DNA of 64,000 nt from Fredinandcohnia aciditolerans (lineage in GTDB: Bacteria; Bacillota; Bacilli; Bacillales; Bacillaceae_L), in NCBI GenBank assembly GCA_003640645.1, contig QGHH01000001.1:118186-182185 (forward strand), read 5' to 3'. The position numbers and the translations under genes were made by a program. A model generated the notes under the pieces. The model was given only the letters and a program-made list of their open reading frames with translations. It had not been told where the DNA came from and did no database searches. Below are positions 1-7,934 of this stretch, piece after piece (positions within the stretch are counted from its first letter, which is position 1; the number at the start of each line of letters is the position of its first letter).

Positions 1-480
1 TTTAGATAGATCACTAGTATATTTTCATTCGCATAATCCAAATAAAGGTAATAATGAACTAAAAAGTGTTATAAATTGTGAAAATTACCCATTTATGCTT
101 GTTTTATAAGGAAAAGTGCAATAAAAGCATACAAAAATATGATTTGCGTATGCTTTTAGATAGATTACTAGTATATTTTCATTCACATAATCCAAATAAA
201 GGTAATAATGAACTAAAAAGAGTTATAAATTGTAAAAATTATACATTTGTGCATGTTTTATAAGGAAAAATGCAATAAAAGCATACAGAAATATGATTTG
301 CGTATGCTTTTAGATAGATTACTAGTATATTTTCATTCACATAATCCAAATAAAGGTAATAATGAACTAAAAAGAGTTATAAATTGTAAAAATTATACAT
401 TTGTGCATGTTTTATAAGGAAAAATGCAATAAAAGCATACGAAAATATGAATTGCATATGCTTTTAGATAGATCAGTAGT
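1..480. repeat. 154-bp tandem direct repeat array
   Basis: A unit starting TTTAGATAGA recurs at 1, 155, 309 and 463, an exact period of 154 bp. There are three full copies and a decaying fourth, and the array probably continues left of the window. Copies 2 and 3 are almost identical; copy 1 differs at several sites. Each unit contains an 11-bp inverted repeat (TAAAAGCATAC pairing with GTATGCTTTTA, for example 122-132 with 148-158) that would form a hairpin. A short open frame inside the unit has no ribosome binding site and is not taken as a gene. Function is unknown. Confidence 0.9.
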
Positions 481-601
481 CTATTTACATTCTTAAAATC
501 CAAGAAAAAGGAAAAAGTAATTTCGAAAACGACTATAATTTTATTAAGCCTATTCTAATTAAGTTCTTAATCTGTTTTATCCCTAGCTTGTCAAGCGAAA
601 A

Positions 602-698
602 CCAGCTAGCAGGACACGCTCGTCTCTGAGAGGACGTATCGCGAGACCAGCTTGCCGTACACGCTCACCACTTTTCCGCCTGCGCATATATCGCGAGA
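602..698. repeat. GC-rich two-unit direct repeat
   Basis: Two consecutive units (602-646 and 647-698) both begin CCAGCT, contain ACACGCTC and end ATCGCGAGA, with a variable middle. The composition is clearly more GC-rich than the flanks. It lies just downstream of the zorB-like gene and looks like a non-coding dispersed repeat rather than a gene. Confidence 0.7.
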
Positions 699-718
699 GC
701 AGCCAATACTGAAAAATC

Positions 719-744
719 TGGGACAAGGGACCTCCTGTGTCCCA
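719..744. repeat. TGGGACA hairpin repeat, copy 1
   Basis: TGGGACA at 719-725 pairs with TGTCCCA at 738-744. The core TGGGACAAGGGACC recurs in inverted form at 7790-7817, so this is probably a dispersed palindromic element. It sits about 40 bp past the zorB-like stop codon and could also act as a 3' stabiliser or weak terminator. Confidence 0.65.
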
Positions 745-784
745 ACCCCAACAAAAAAGGACACGGCACAATACCGCATCCCCT

Positions 785-1471
785 TCAGTTCCCCAACAAT
801 TCTCTTGTCTTCTCCAATATCTCCTGGTCCTTCAACCGGAATTTAAATTCGACTCTCCGGGAGGCTTGGCCGTTATAGTTTCCATCGGAGTCGGAGCGGC
901 CATCGGTAAAGGACCTCCCATTTACGGTTAGCTTTGTTTTTAGATGCTCCTGAATGTTTTTATATGGAAACTCACTACTTAGTATATATTCTGCTACACT
1001 ATATGCCCGCTGTTGGGAAAGTTCTAGGTTATACAAATAGGTGCCATCCCTGTCTGCATGCCCCTCGATAATAATTTCTGAAATATACTCTTCATATCCA
1101 TTTTCAAGGAGTACATCTAAGTAAGCTGGAACGAATTCATCCAAAAACGTAAAAGCTTCCGGTTTCAGTACAGATGAGTCATACTCAAACAGGATATCTG
1201 TATTAAAAATCAAGGCCCCAGTTTTCTCATCAATTTCAATGCTAGCGTCGCTGAATTTTTGATTGAGATCCTCTATAAGCCCCACTCTGACACCCATGAT
1301 TTGATCGATTGTTTTTTTCATTTCTTGAATTTGAAAGGATTTAATTACCATCATGATTATAAAAATCAAAATAAAACACAGCAGTACTGATGTCAGTAAA
1401 TCGGTGAATGACGGCCAAAATGAACTTTCCTCTTGTTCACGGTGAAAAAGCCTTTGGTATTTACTAATCAT
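785..1471 (-). CDS. ZorB-like OmpA/MotB domain protein
   Basis: This 228-residue protein has one N-terminal membrane helix preceded by FWPSFTDLLTSV. Asp24 sits where MotB and ZorB carry their proton-binding aspartate. The C-terminal half is an OmpA/MotB peptidoglycan-binding domain (IIIEGHADRDG, then ASRRVEFKF). Such proteins anchor a MotA-type stator to the cell wall. The ATG at 1471 is chosen because AAGGA lies 9 nt upstream; a TTG at 1480 would leave no spacing. Its first bases overlap the end of the zorA-like gene by 8 nt, implying translational coupling. Family membership is firm; the Zorya assignment is inferred from the partner's long tail. No flagellar gene is nearby. Confidence 0.85.
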   Translation of the reverse strand: MISKYQRLFHREQEESSFWPSFTDLLTSVLLCFILIFIIMMVIKSFQIQEMKKTIDQIMGVRVGLIEDLNQKFSDASIEIDEKTGALIFNTDILFEYDSSVLKPEAFTFLDEFVPAYLDVLLENGYEEYISEIIIEGHADRDGTYLYNLELSQQRAYSVAEYILSSEFPYKNIQEHLKTKLTVNGRSFTDGRSDSDGNYNGQASRRVEFKFRLKDQEILEKTRELLGN

Positions 1472-3290
1472 TGGTTCCAATCCTTACCCGGCTGTTTTCT
1501 TGAACCGTACTCTGAGCAATTGATTGAAGTTGCCGATTCAACTGCTGGAATTCCTGACCAATATCACCCAAAGTTTGCTGCAATTGGCGAGCATTTCTCT
1601 GGCCCACATCCCCTGTTATTTCACCAATTTGTTTAAACTCTCTTTTCACAGCCTCATTCATTTCCAGCATGTACTCATTAATATTTCGACTTACTTTATC
1701 GAGTTTTTCTCCAAGTGTTCCCTCGAGATTTGTTACATATTTCGAAAGCGTATCCCGTAAAGCATTCACACTTGAGTCAATCTGGTTTTCTTTATATTGG
1801 AAGGAATCCCCCATTTGTGTAATGGTCCGGTTGATTTCATTTAATAACTTCATATATTTCATGCCTACCTGCTCATTTGAACGCGAGGCTTCACTCAGGT
1901 AACTTTCAATCGCCTGGGCATTTGTCAAATGAACCTGCAGATGCGAATTAAATTCATGGGTAAACTGTGTCAATTCATCAAAACGGTAGGTTAAAAGATT
2001 TTTATATTCACTTTGGGCTTTGTTAATCGAATCAAGCGCATGAGGCAAGCGACCTATCGAGTTGCCAAGGGCCTTAAAATCATTGCGGACGTCACGTATT
2101 GAAGAAATAATATCGGTTAACTTAGAACTTACATCCGTTCCAAACACTCGCTCAAACTGTAGATTGTTCTCCTTCATTAAATTAATAGAGTGCTCACTTT
2201 GTTCATTCATTTTATCAAACGCACCATAAATTGCTTCCTGCCTCTGGGCAATGGAAGAAAAATACTCTCGTATATCAACCACTGACTGCTGAAAATGATT
2301 CATCGTTTCCTTTTGATCAGCTGTTAATTCCGCTACCTTTTTATAGGTTTCTGTAAAAGCACTTCTCATTTTTTCATTGCGCTGGTCCATATTCTGAAAG
2401 TAAATAAACAATTGATCAAAGTTTTGGTTCAACTTTTTCACGCCTTGATCAAAGCCTTCCGTTAATTCCTGCACACCATGAAAAATAGCCGAAAACTGTT
2501 TTAGATTTTCCGTAAGCCCTTCATTAAATTTCGCCAAATCCTTCGCAGATTGCTGCAAACCAACTGTATACTCCTGAAACCCTTTAAACGAATTTACAAT
2601 ACTCTGTAGGTATTCTTGATTCGAGTTCCGTAATTCAAGAATAGAGGTATTAATGGTTTCCGAAACAGCAATAAGACGCCCCATTCCATCCTGTTCATTT
2701 CCTTCTAGAATGGACTCAGTCTTAAGCATAATATCGGTTATCATAAATTCCGTATTCGCAACCCGAGTAACAATCGTCATAATCAACGAAAGTCCCATCC
2801 CAGCAATACTTGTGTAAAATGCGACGTCAATTCCTGCAAGGACGGTTGCGACATTCTCCACTAGCATGTCACCGGTTGTGTCTATGCTGCCGAGTGACAT
2901 TGCAAGCCCAATGAACGTCCCGAGTACACCTATTAAAATAAAAATGGAAACCGTCATCTGAACAATTTTAATCAGATTGATAACTGGCACATTAAACACA
3001 CGCCAGCCGGAAATTTTATTCTGAACAAAAGTCTCCACCTTCACCGATTCCTTTTGTTTCATTTGTTCAAAATCCGTCTGAATTCGATTCAGTGGGTCAA
3101 TCTCTAACGAATTGGTGTCACGGATATAATTACGAATTCTCCTAAGTTTGCTGTACAACGTAAAATGAACCAGGATTGCCACCACAAATCCCACAAAAAG
3201 CGCCATAAAAATTAATTCAATCAGTGGACTAGTCAAGACAGCCTCTGCCTGCTGCTCACTCACAAACAACCTCAAGATTGCTTCAACCAT
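1464..3290 (-). CDS. ZorA-like MotA/TolQ/ExbB proton-channel protein with long coiled-coil tail
   Basis: The 608-residue protein has three predicted membrane helices (about 22-45, 104-132, 148-175). The second and third form the MotA/TolQ/ExbB core (LIGVLGTFIGLAMSLG and AGIDVAFYTSIAGMGLS). Residues 200-600 are a long, Gln/Glu/Asn-rich, largely coiled-coil cytoplasmic tail. Flagellar MotA lacks such a tail; ZorA of the Zorya anti-phage systems has one, which with the OmpA-type partner suggests a ZorAB-like motor. No ZorC, ZorD, ZorE or other nuclease/helicase gene is seen on either side. The start has GGAGGAG upstream. A non-defence envelope role remains possible. Confidence 0.85.
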   Translation of the reverse strand: MVEAILRLFVSEQQAEAVLTSPLIELIFMALFVGFVVAILVHFTLYSKLRRIRNYIRDTNSLEIDPLNRIQTDFEQMKQKESVKVETFVQNKISGWRVFNVPVINLIKIVQMTVSIFILIGVLGTFIGLAMSLGSIDTTGDMLVENVATVLAGIDVAFYTSIAGMGLSLIMTIVTRVANTEFMITDIMLKTESILEGNEQDGMGRLIAVSETINTSILELRNSNQEYLQSIVNSFKGFQEYTVGLQQSAKDLAKFNEGLTENLKQFSAIFHGVQELTEGFDQGVKKLNQNFDQLFIYFQNMDQRNEKMRSAFTETYKKVAELTADQKETMNHFQQSVVDIREYFSSIAQRQEAIYGAFDKMNEQSEHSINLMKENNLQFERVFGTDVSSKLTDIISSIRDVRNDFKALGNSIGRLPHALDSINKAQSEYKNLLTYRFDELTQFTHEFNSHLQVHLTNAQAIESYLSEASRSNEQVGMKYMKLLNEINRTITQMGDSFQYKENQIDSSVNALRDTLSKYVTNLEGTLGEKLDKVSRNINEYMLEMNEAVKREFKQIGEITGDVGQRNARQLQQTLGDIGQEFQQLNRQLQSIAQSTVQENSRVRIGTND

Positions 3291-3458
3291 TCATTCTCCT
3301 CCTTCATTGCACGTCCATTTTTCACCTTGTTTATAGCTATTCGAAAAATGGACAAATCATGCATTTGAATGAAAAAAGAGATGTGATATCAAACCAATTA
3401 GAACGATACAATTTTAATAAGGTAATAGCTTTGCAATAATTTGAATTTTACGTTACTT

Positions 3459-3464
3459 TATAAT
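3459..3464 (+). promoter_or_regulatory. Candidate -10 box of the serine acetyltransferase gene
   Basis: A perfect TATAAT ends only 2 nt before the first possible ATG (3467) but 26 nt before the ATG at 3491. Transcription starting near 3471 would make the downstream ATG the real start. No good -35 box is evident. Confidence 0.45.
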
Positions 3465-3490
3465 TAATGATACAAATGGGGATGATACAG

Positions 3491-4330
3491 ATGGAACAAA
3501 ATGACATATTACATATCTATAAAAAATTGCATACAGAAATCGGAAATACAAAAAAACACTTGTGTTCTCGATTAAATCATAGTTTAAAGCTGATTCCTAC
3601 TTTTATTGACACCATTAGAGAAGTACTTTTACCAGAATACTATTGTACAAGTAAAGAACGGAATATGGAGTACGAATTAAACAATCTGGAAAAGCTTCAA
3701 AGCCTGTTACAGGAAATCTTATCACATAAAAACGACGAGGATGTCGTTAATCAAGACACGTATACCTTTCTTGAACTATTACCATCATTAAGATCAATCA
3801 TTATGAAGGATGTCGATGCAGCATTTCGAAAAGACCCTGCAGCGAAAAGCTATGAAGAAATTGCGCTCACTTATCCAGGTGTTCTCTCAATCATTGTTCA
3901 TCGAATTTCTCATGAACTTCATAAAATGGGATATACGTTAGTATCTCGTGGTATTTCTGAATATGCACATGGTAAAACAGGAATTGACATCCACCCTGGT
4001 GCAACAATTGGTCATAGTTTTTTTATGGACCATGGAACTGGCATTGTTGTCGGGGAAACTACCCTGATTGGTAACGATGTAACTCTTTATCAAGGTGTGA
4101 CACTCGGTGCCTTTTCGTTTGACCGCGATAAAAATGGCGAAATCATCAAAGGTGGCAAAAGGCGTCATCCGGTCATCGAAGATAATGTGACCATTTATGC
4201 AGGGGCTACGATTCTTGGAGGAGAAACCGTGATTGGAAGAGATTCCATTATTGGCGGAAACGTCTGGCTTACTCGGAGCATTCCAGCTGGAAGTAAGGTC
4301 GTAACAGTTATTCAAAATAAAATGCTATAG
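3491..4330 (+). CDS. cysE: Serine O-acetyltransferase (CysE/EpsC type)
   Basis: This 279-residue enzyme transfers acetyl from acetyl-CoA to L-serine, giving O-acetylserine for cysteine synthesis. The C-terminal half is a left-handed beta-helix of hexapeptide repeats (IDIHPGATIG, GNDVTLYQGVTLG, IYAGATILGG) with the HGTGIVVGE active-site segment. The N-terminal half is helical and, at over 100 residues, longer than in the short cysE products, as in the EpsC subgroup. The ATG at 3491 is preferred over 3467 because of GGGG 9 nt upstream and the TATAAT box at 3459. The gene is divergent from the zorA-like gene and appears monocistronic. Confidence 0.9.
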   Translation: MEQNDILHIYKKLHTEIGNTKKHLCSRLNHSLKLIPTFIDTIREVLLPEYYCTSKERNMEYELNNLEKLQSLLQEILSHKNDEDVVNQDTYTFLELLPSLRSIIMKDVDAAFRKDPAAKSYEEIALTYPGVLSIIVHRISHELHKMGYTLVSRGISEYAHGKTGIDIHPGATIGHSFFMDHGTGIVVGETTLIGNDVTLYQGVTLGAFSFDRDKNGEIIKGGKRRHPVIEDNVTIYAGATILGGETVIGRDSIIGGNVWLTRSIPAGSKVVTVIQNKML

Positions 4331-4426
4331 ATTACTTTTTTGAGGAAATAGTTTATAAAAGGCAATTTCCTTTTTTTCACACTCTTTTCCTTTAAGAATA
4401 TGATATGGAAAAAAGGACTGTGATGT

Positions 4427-5047
4427 ATGCCTATTTCATTTCCAGTTAGTATAAGAACACAAGCTGTCAGATTTGGCCCTCAAAAAAGAGTCTATTATCC
4501 TCAAGTTGAAAGGATGCGGAATCAAAAACTCCAGCAATTAATTAACCAGTCGATTCTACAACAAGCCCAAGGACTGATTTCATTTCAGGTTGGAAATATG
4601 CCCTCTACCGTGGCAGAGATGCTCGGATATTACGAAATTAAAAATAACCAGCGACAGGTTTTAAGCCTTACACAAACAAACTATACCTACCATGATAGGG
4701 CCGCCCACGGCATGACGTTTATCCGATCATTAACATTTGATCTTAAAAAGGGGAAACGCTGCGATCTCAAGGATCTATTTAAACCAGGCAGTGATTATGT
4801 AAAAAGATTATCCACCCTTGTTTCCGAACAAATCAAAGAGCGTAATATTGATTTACTATCTGAATTCACAACGATAAGCCCAAACCAAGAATTTTATATC
4901 GCTGACAAAACGCTAGTCCTCTATTTTCAACTGTATGACCTGACACCATATGTATTCGGTTTCCCGATGTTTCCAATATCCGTCTATGACATTCAAGATA
5001 TTATTGATGAAGATGGACCCCTTGGGAGAATGGCGACAAATGATTGA
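4427..5047 (+). CDS. DUF3298/DUF4163-type protein
   Basis: A 206-residue protein with no signal peptide or membrane segment. The arrangement of a DUF4163-like N-terminal half (residues about 20-110) and a DUF3298-like C-terminal half containing FDLKKGKRCDLKDLF resembles the extracellular part of RsiV-like anti-sigma factors and related Bacillus proteins. Here there is no anti-sigma domain or anchor, so the domain stands alone. The function is not known. It ends before a bidirectional terminator shared with asnA. Confidence 0.7.
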   Translation: MPISFPVSIRTQAVRFGPQKRVYYPQVERMRNQKLQQLINQSILQQAQGLISFQVGNMPSTVAEMLGYYEIKNNQRQVLSLTQTNYTYHDRAAHGMTFIRSLTFDLKKGKRCDLKDLFKPGSDYVKRLSTLVSEQIKERNIDLLSEFTTISPNQEFYIADKTLVLYFQLYDLTPYVFGFPMFPISVYDIQDIIDEDGPLGRMATND

Positions 5048-5057
5048 TAGATTTAAT

Positions 5058-5100
5058 AAAGCTTAAATGGGGAATGTTCCTTTCCTCCATTTAAGCTTTT
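5058..5100. terminator. Bidirectional terminator between convergent genes
   Basis: AAAGCTTAAATGG (5058-5070) pairs with CCATTTAAGCTTTT (5087-5100) around a 16-nt loop. A-run and U-run on both sides serve the DUF3298-type gene on plus and asnA on minus. Confidence 0.85.
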
Positions 5101-5115
5101 ACCATTTATTGCACT

Positions 5116-6090
5116 CTACAACAGAAAGATATTCTGTTTTTTGCATTCAGTTCTGATTTTTTCATTCCATACCGAAGCTTGAACTTCGCCTATATGTGCC
5201 TTTTTTAGCAGAAACATAGATAATCGTGACTGCCCAATTCCTCCCCCAATTGTATAAGGGAGCTTCTTTTCGAGGATTGCTTTATGATAAGGTAATCCTT
5301 TCCGGTCTTCATAAAAAGATGACCTTAACTGTTTGAGGAGGGCTTTTTCATCGACTCGTATCCCCATTGAAGAAATTTCAATCGCGGTTTGTAATAATGG
5401 ACTCCAAAAGAGCATATCCCCATTCAAGGCCCAGTCATCATAATCTGGAGAACGTCCGTCATGTCGCTCGCCTGAACGTAACACTCCACCAATTTGCATT
5501 ATGAAAACCGCACCATGTTTTTTGGCTATGATAAATTCTCGTTCCTTTGTTGTGTTATAGGGGTACATATCCTCAAGCTCTTGGGCTGTAATGAAGAAAA
5601 TGTCATTAGGTAATTTCGGGGTCAGTTGCGAATGCAGACCAAACATGTGGAGTTCGGTCGACTTGATTGCCTGATAAATTTTTCTAACTTCTTGCTTCAG
5701 CGTCCCCAGATTGCGCTCTTCTTTGGAAATGACCTTCTCCCAATCCCACTGATCCACAAAAATCGAATGGAGATTATCTAGCTTTTCATCTCTTCGAATC
5801 GCATGCATATTAGTATATAGCCCAGTTCCTTTTGCAAACCCATATCTGCTTAGAGCTACTCTTTTCCATTTCGCAAGCGATTGAACCACTTCAATGTTTT
5901 TATTTTTAATATCAGCCGCATCAAATGACAGGACACGCTCATACCCATTTAAATCATCGTTGATTCCCTCGCCATTCTGAACCAGCAATGGGGCTGATAC
6001 CTTTAATAAACGCATTGACTTCGAAAACGTATTCTCAAAATAATTCTTTAATTCATTAATGGCAGCTTGTGTATGAAGAATATCCAACAC
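5116..6090 (-). CDS. asnA: Aspartate-ammonia ligase (asparagine synthetase A)
   Basis: AsnA makes asparagine from aspartate, ammonia and ATP through an aspartyl-AMP intermediate; it is a class II aminoacyl-tRNA-synthetase-like fold. Diagnostic segments are present: VSAPLL, GINDDLNGYER, VDQWDWEKV, SGERHDGRSPDYDDW and the C-terminal GGGIGQSRLSMF. The 324 residues from the GTG at 6090 (AAGGTGA 10 nt upstream) start slightly short compared with relatives. The reading frame stays open upstream to a strong GGAGGTGA at about 6134-6141, but the only ATG there (6133) is out of frame; an in-frame ATT at 6126 or a one-base indel could explain this. No T-box motif is seen in the leader. Confidence 0.93.
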   Translation of the reverse strand: MLDILHTQAAINELKNYFENTFSKSMRLLKVSAPLLVQNGEGINDDLNGYERVLSFDAADIKNKNIEVVQSLAKWKRVALSRYGFAKGTGLYTNMHAIRRDEKLDNLHSIFVDQWDWEKVISKEERNLGTLKQEVRKIYQAIKSTELHMFGLHSQLTPKLPNDIFFITAQELEDMYPYNTTKEREFIIAKKHGAVFIMQIGGVLRSGERHDGRSPDYDDWALNGDMLFWSPLLQTAIEISSMGIRVDEKALLKQLRSSFYEDRKGLPYHKAILEKKLPYTIGGGIGQSRLSMFLLKKAHIGEVQASVWNEKIRTECKKQNIFLL

Positions 6091-6303
6091 TGATTTGTAT
6101 TCACCTTGTAATGATATAGAAGTAATTGTCCATTCACCTCCGAGAATGTAAGCAAGAGTCCGCGTTTTTTAGTAGACTCCTCCATTTATTAGACTTATTA
6201 CCCTATGTGCTAGCGCCCTAAAGTGTTACAGTAATGCTCTATAATTCTATAATGTATGGGGAAAGTGCAAAAAAATGTGTAAGTTACATCACAACAAACA
6301 TAA

Positions 6304-6340
6304 AAAAGCTTGGATATATAATATTCTAATCCAAGCTTTT
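6304..6340. terminator. Terminator after the queC/VUT operon
   Basis: AAAAGCTTGGAT (6304-6315) pairs with ATCCAAGCTTTT (6329-6340). On the minus strand the hairpin is followed by TTA after the U-rich arm. It lies 20 nt past the transporter stop codon. Confidence 0.8.
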
Positions 6341-6359
6341 CCTGTAAATATAAATTCTC

Positions 6360-6899
6360 TTATTGTGATACGATTTCTTTATCCATTGATGGGTTAATTT
6401 GATGAAGAATAAACGCACCAATCCCTTGTATAATTGTTTTCACTAGAACTTGACCAATAATAGCGGCTGGAACAGCTTCCCATGGCAAAAAGTTAGCACC
6501 AAGTGGACTTAAACCAATGATGACAAAGACTGCTGAGTCGAGTAATCCACCCACTAAGCCACTGTAAAAAACTCTCCAACTCATTGGCAACTTAAGTCGT
6601 GTATAAATTTCAGTGTCCGTTGTTTCTGCAAGTAAAAATGAAATCGCAGATGCAAAGACAATCAATAATGTATCACCTAATAAAAATGATACAAGCGCTG
6701 ATAATAACAAGGCAATACATATAAAGACGTAAGTCAACTTTCTCCCATAACGATTTTGAACAAAGTCTCTAAAAATAAATGTTGCTCCGATTAGAAGTGT
6801 CCCCATCGGTACGATGAAAACACCTAGTGTCATCGGTTGAAAAGCTGCTGTTATCACATTCGCTAGAATAATAGATAAAAGATATAAAATGACTCTCAT
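6360..6899 (-). CDS. VUT-family (YhhQ/DUF165) queuosine-precursor transporter
   Basis: A 179-residue integral membrane protein with about six helices and the family signature IFRDFVQNRYGRK near residue 43, followed by SFLLAETTDTEIY. VUT/YhhQ proteins import queuosine precursors such as preQ0. The gene lies 47 nt downstream of queC and behind the same preQ1-I riboswitch, which independently supports this substrate. GGGGGA precedes the ATG. Queuosine salvage alongside QueC is an inference, as queD, queE and queF are not in the window. Confidence 0.85.
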   Translation of the reverse strand: MRVILYLLSIILANVITAAFQPMTLGVFIVPMGTLLIGATFIFRDFVQNRYGRKLTYVFICIALLLSALVSFLLGDTLLIVFASAISFLLAETTDTEIYTRLKLPMSWRVFYSGLVGGLLDSAVFVIIGLSPLGANFLPWEAVPAAIIGQVLVKTIIQGIGAFILHQINPSMDKEIVSQ

Positions 6900-6946
6900 G
6901 ATAATCCCCCTAAGTTACATTCTTGTTGTTTTACATAAATTGTATA

Positions 6947-7621
6947 TTATTTGAATTCCTCAACTCTCTTACGTGATTCAAGGTAAAGAGTTAATCCATT
7001 TTTTCTTAATTTGCAGGAAGGGCATTCACCACAGCCGTCTCCAATGACACCCTCATAACAAGTCAATGTCTTTTCACGAATAATATCCAAGACACCGAGA
7101 TCATCAGAAAGCTTCCATGTTTGTGCCTTATCCAACCACATTAACGGAGTATGGATGACAAACTGTTGATCCATTGATAAATTAATCGTTACATTTAAAG
7201 ATTTAATAAACGAATCGCGACAATCCGGGTACCCACTAAAATCAGTTTCGGAAACACCGGTAATGATGTGTTTCGCACCGACTTGACTTGCTAAAACAGC
7301 AGCAAATGATAAAAAGAGTAGATTACGGCCAGGTACAAATGTAGATGGTAACCCGCCTTCTTCTCCTTCCTTTATCTCCAGATCATTTCGAGTTAACGCA
7401 TTTGGAGCAAGTTGATTTAAAAGCTGCATATCCAAAATATGCTGGGTAACACTTATCTCACTCGCTATCGCCTTTGCACACTCAATCTCCTGCTTATGTC
7501 GTTGGTTGTAATTAAAAGTCACAACCTCAACTTCTTTAAAAGTTTCTAAGGCCCAAAATAAACACGTGGTACTGTCTTGCCCACCACTAAATACCACTAC
7601 CGCCTTTTCATCTTTTAACAT
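6947..7621 (-). CDS. queC: 7-cyano-7-deazaguanine synthase QueC
   Basis: QueC converts 7-carboxy-7-deazaguanine to preQ0 with ATP and ammonia, a step of queuosine synthesis. The 224 residues include the PP-loop [10 protein letters not shown] near the N-terminus and a C-terminal zinc site with four cysteines (CYEG...DGCGECPSC). The ATG at 7621 is chosen because AAGGAG lies 8 nt upstream; an upstream in-frame TTG at 7642 would place the ribosome binding site inside the gene. A preQ1-I riboswitch precedes it, and the transporter gene follows in the same operon. Confidence 0.96.
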   Translation of the reverse strand: MLKDEKAVVVFSGGQDSTTCLFWALETFKEVEVVTFNYNQRHKQEIECAKAIASEISVTQHILDMQLLNQLAPNALTRNDLEIKEGEEGGLPSTFVPGRNLLFLSFAAVLASQVGAKHIITGVSETDFSGYPDCRDSFIKSLNVTINLSMDQQFVIHTPLMWLDKAQTWKLSDDLGVLDIIREKTLTCYEGVIGDGCGECPSCKLRKNGLTLYLESRKRVEEFK

Positions 7622-7645
7622 GTTTAAAACTCCTTCCGACAAAAG

Positions 7646-7673
7646 AAAAAACAGTACCCCAAGAGAAGTACTG
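7646..7673 (-). terminator. Riboswitch-controlled terminator upstream of queC
   Basis: On the minus strand CAGTAC (7673-7668) pairs with GTACTG (7657-7652) and is followed by TTTTTTC. It begins 8 nt after the preQ1 aptamer and ends 25 nt before the queC start, the expected place for ligand-controlled transcription attenuation. Confidence 0.8.
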
Positions 7674-7680
7674 CTTCATC

Positions 7681-7713
7681 TTAGTTTTTTTATAGAGGGG
7701 TGCTAGAACCTCT
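7681..7713 (-). promoter_or_regulatory. preQ1-I riboswitch aptamer
   Basis: Read on the minus strand, AGAGGTTCTAGC is followed by ACCCTCTATAAAAAAC and TAA. This matches the preQ1-I consensus: stem AGAGG/CCTCT, the conserved loop and the A-rich tail that forms the pseudoknot. With the terminator immediately downstream it should switch off queC and the VUT transporter when preQ1 is abundant. Confidence 0.95.
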
Positions 7714-7789
7714 ACCGCTAAAAAACGGATTTTTCTATTCAACTAAAAATTATAGTATCACAAAAGTCAATACAGTGGTACAAAAATTT

Positions 7790-7817
7790 TGGGTCACAGG
7801 GACAGGTCCCTTGTCCC
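7790..7817. repeat. TGGGACA hairpin repeat, copy 2
   Basis: TGGGTCACAGGGAC pairs imperfectly with GGTCCCTTGTCCCA, with GGGACAGGTCCC as a 12-bp core palindrome. The right arm is the reverse complement of the core at 719-732. It lies in the intergenic region upstream of the queC riboswitch and downstream of the oxidoreductase operon. Confidence 0.7.
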
Positions 7818-7857
7818 ACCATATATTTCCATACATAACATTTTCAACATAACACAC

Positions 7858-7896
7858 CCCCCGACATTGTTTACTATTTCAGACTACAATCGGGGG
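7858..7896. terminator. Stem-loop after the ThuA/oxidoreductase operon
   Basis: CCCCCGA...TTGT pairs with ACAATCGGGGG with a 2-nt bulge. It lies 38 nt past the last gene of the minus-strand operon. A run of U is lacking, so it may stabilise the mRNA end rather than terminate by itself. Confidence 0.5.
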
Positions 7897-7934
7897 AAAT
7901 GACGTTCTTGGTATAATTCTCTTTTAACAGTTAA

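Noticed and set aside
78-263. 61-codon open frame inside the tandem repeats
   Set aside because: It lies wholly within the 154-bp repeat, has no ribosome binding site, and spans the hairpin dyad.
1-480. CRISPR array
   Set aside because: The unit is 154 bp and contiguous; there are no unique spacers and no cas genes.
583-771. 62-codon minus-strand frame after the zorB-like gene
   Set aside because: It coincides with the GC-rich direct repeat and the TGGGACA hairpin; no ribosome binding site or homology seen.
785-3290. Flagellar stator motAB
   Set aside because: The long coiled-coil tail and the absence of flagellar genes do not fit; MotA has no such tail.
6091-6303. T-box or other amino acid leader before asnA
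   Set aside because: No T-box sequence or specifier-loop pattern; only a weak GAGTC/GACTC dyad around 6155-6175.
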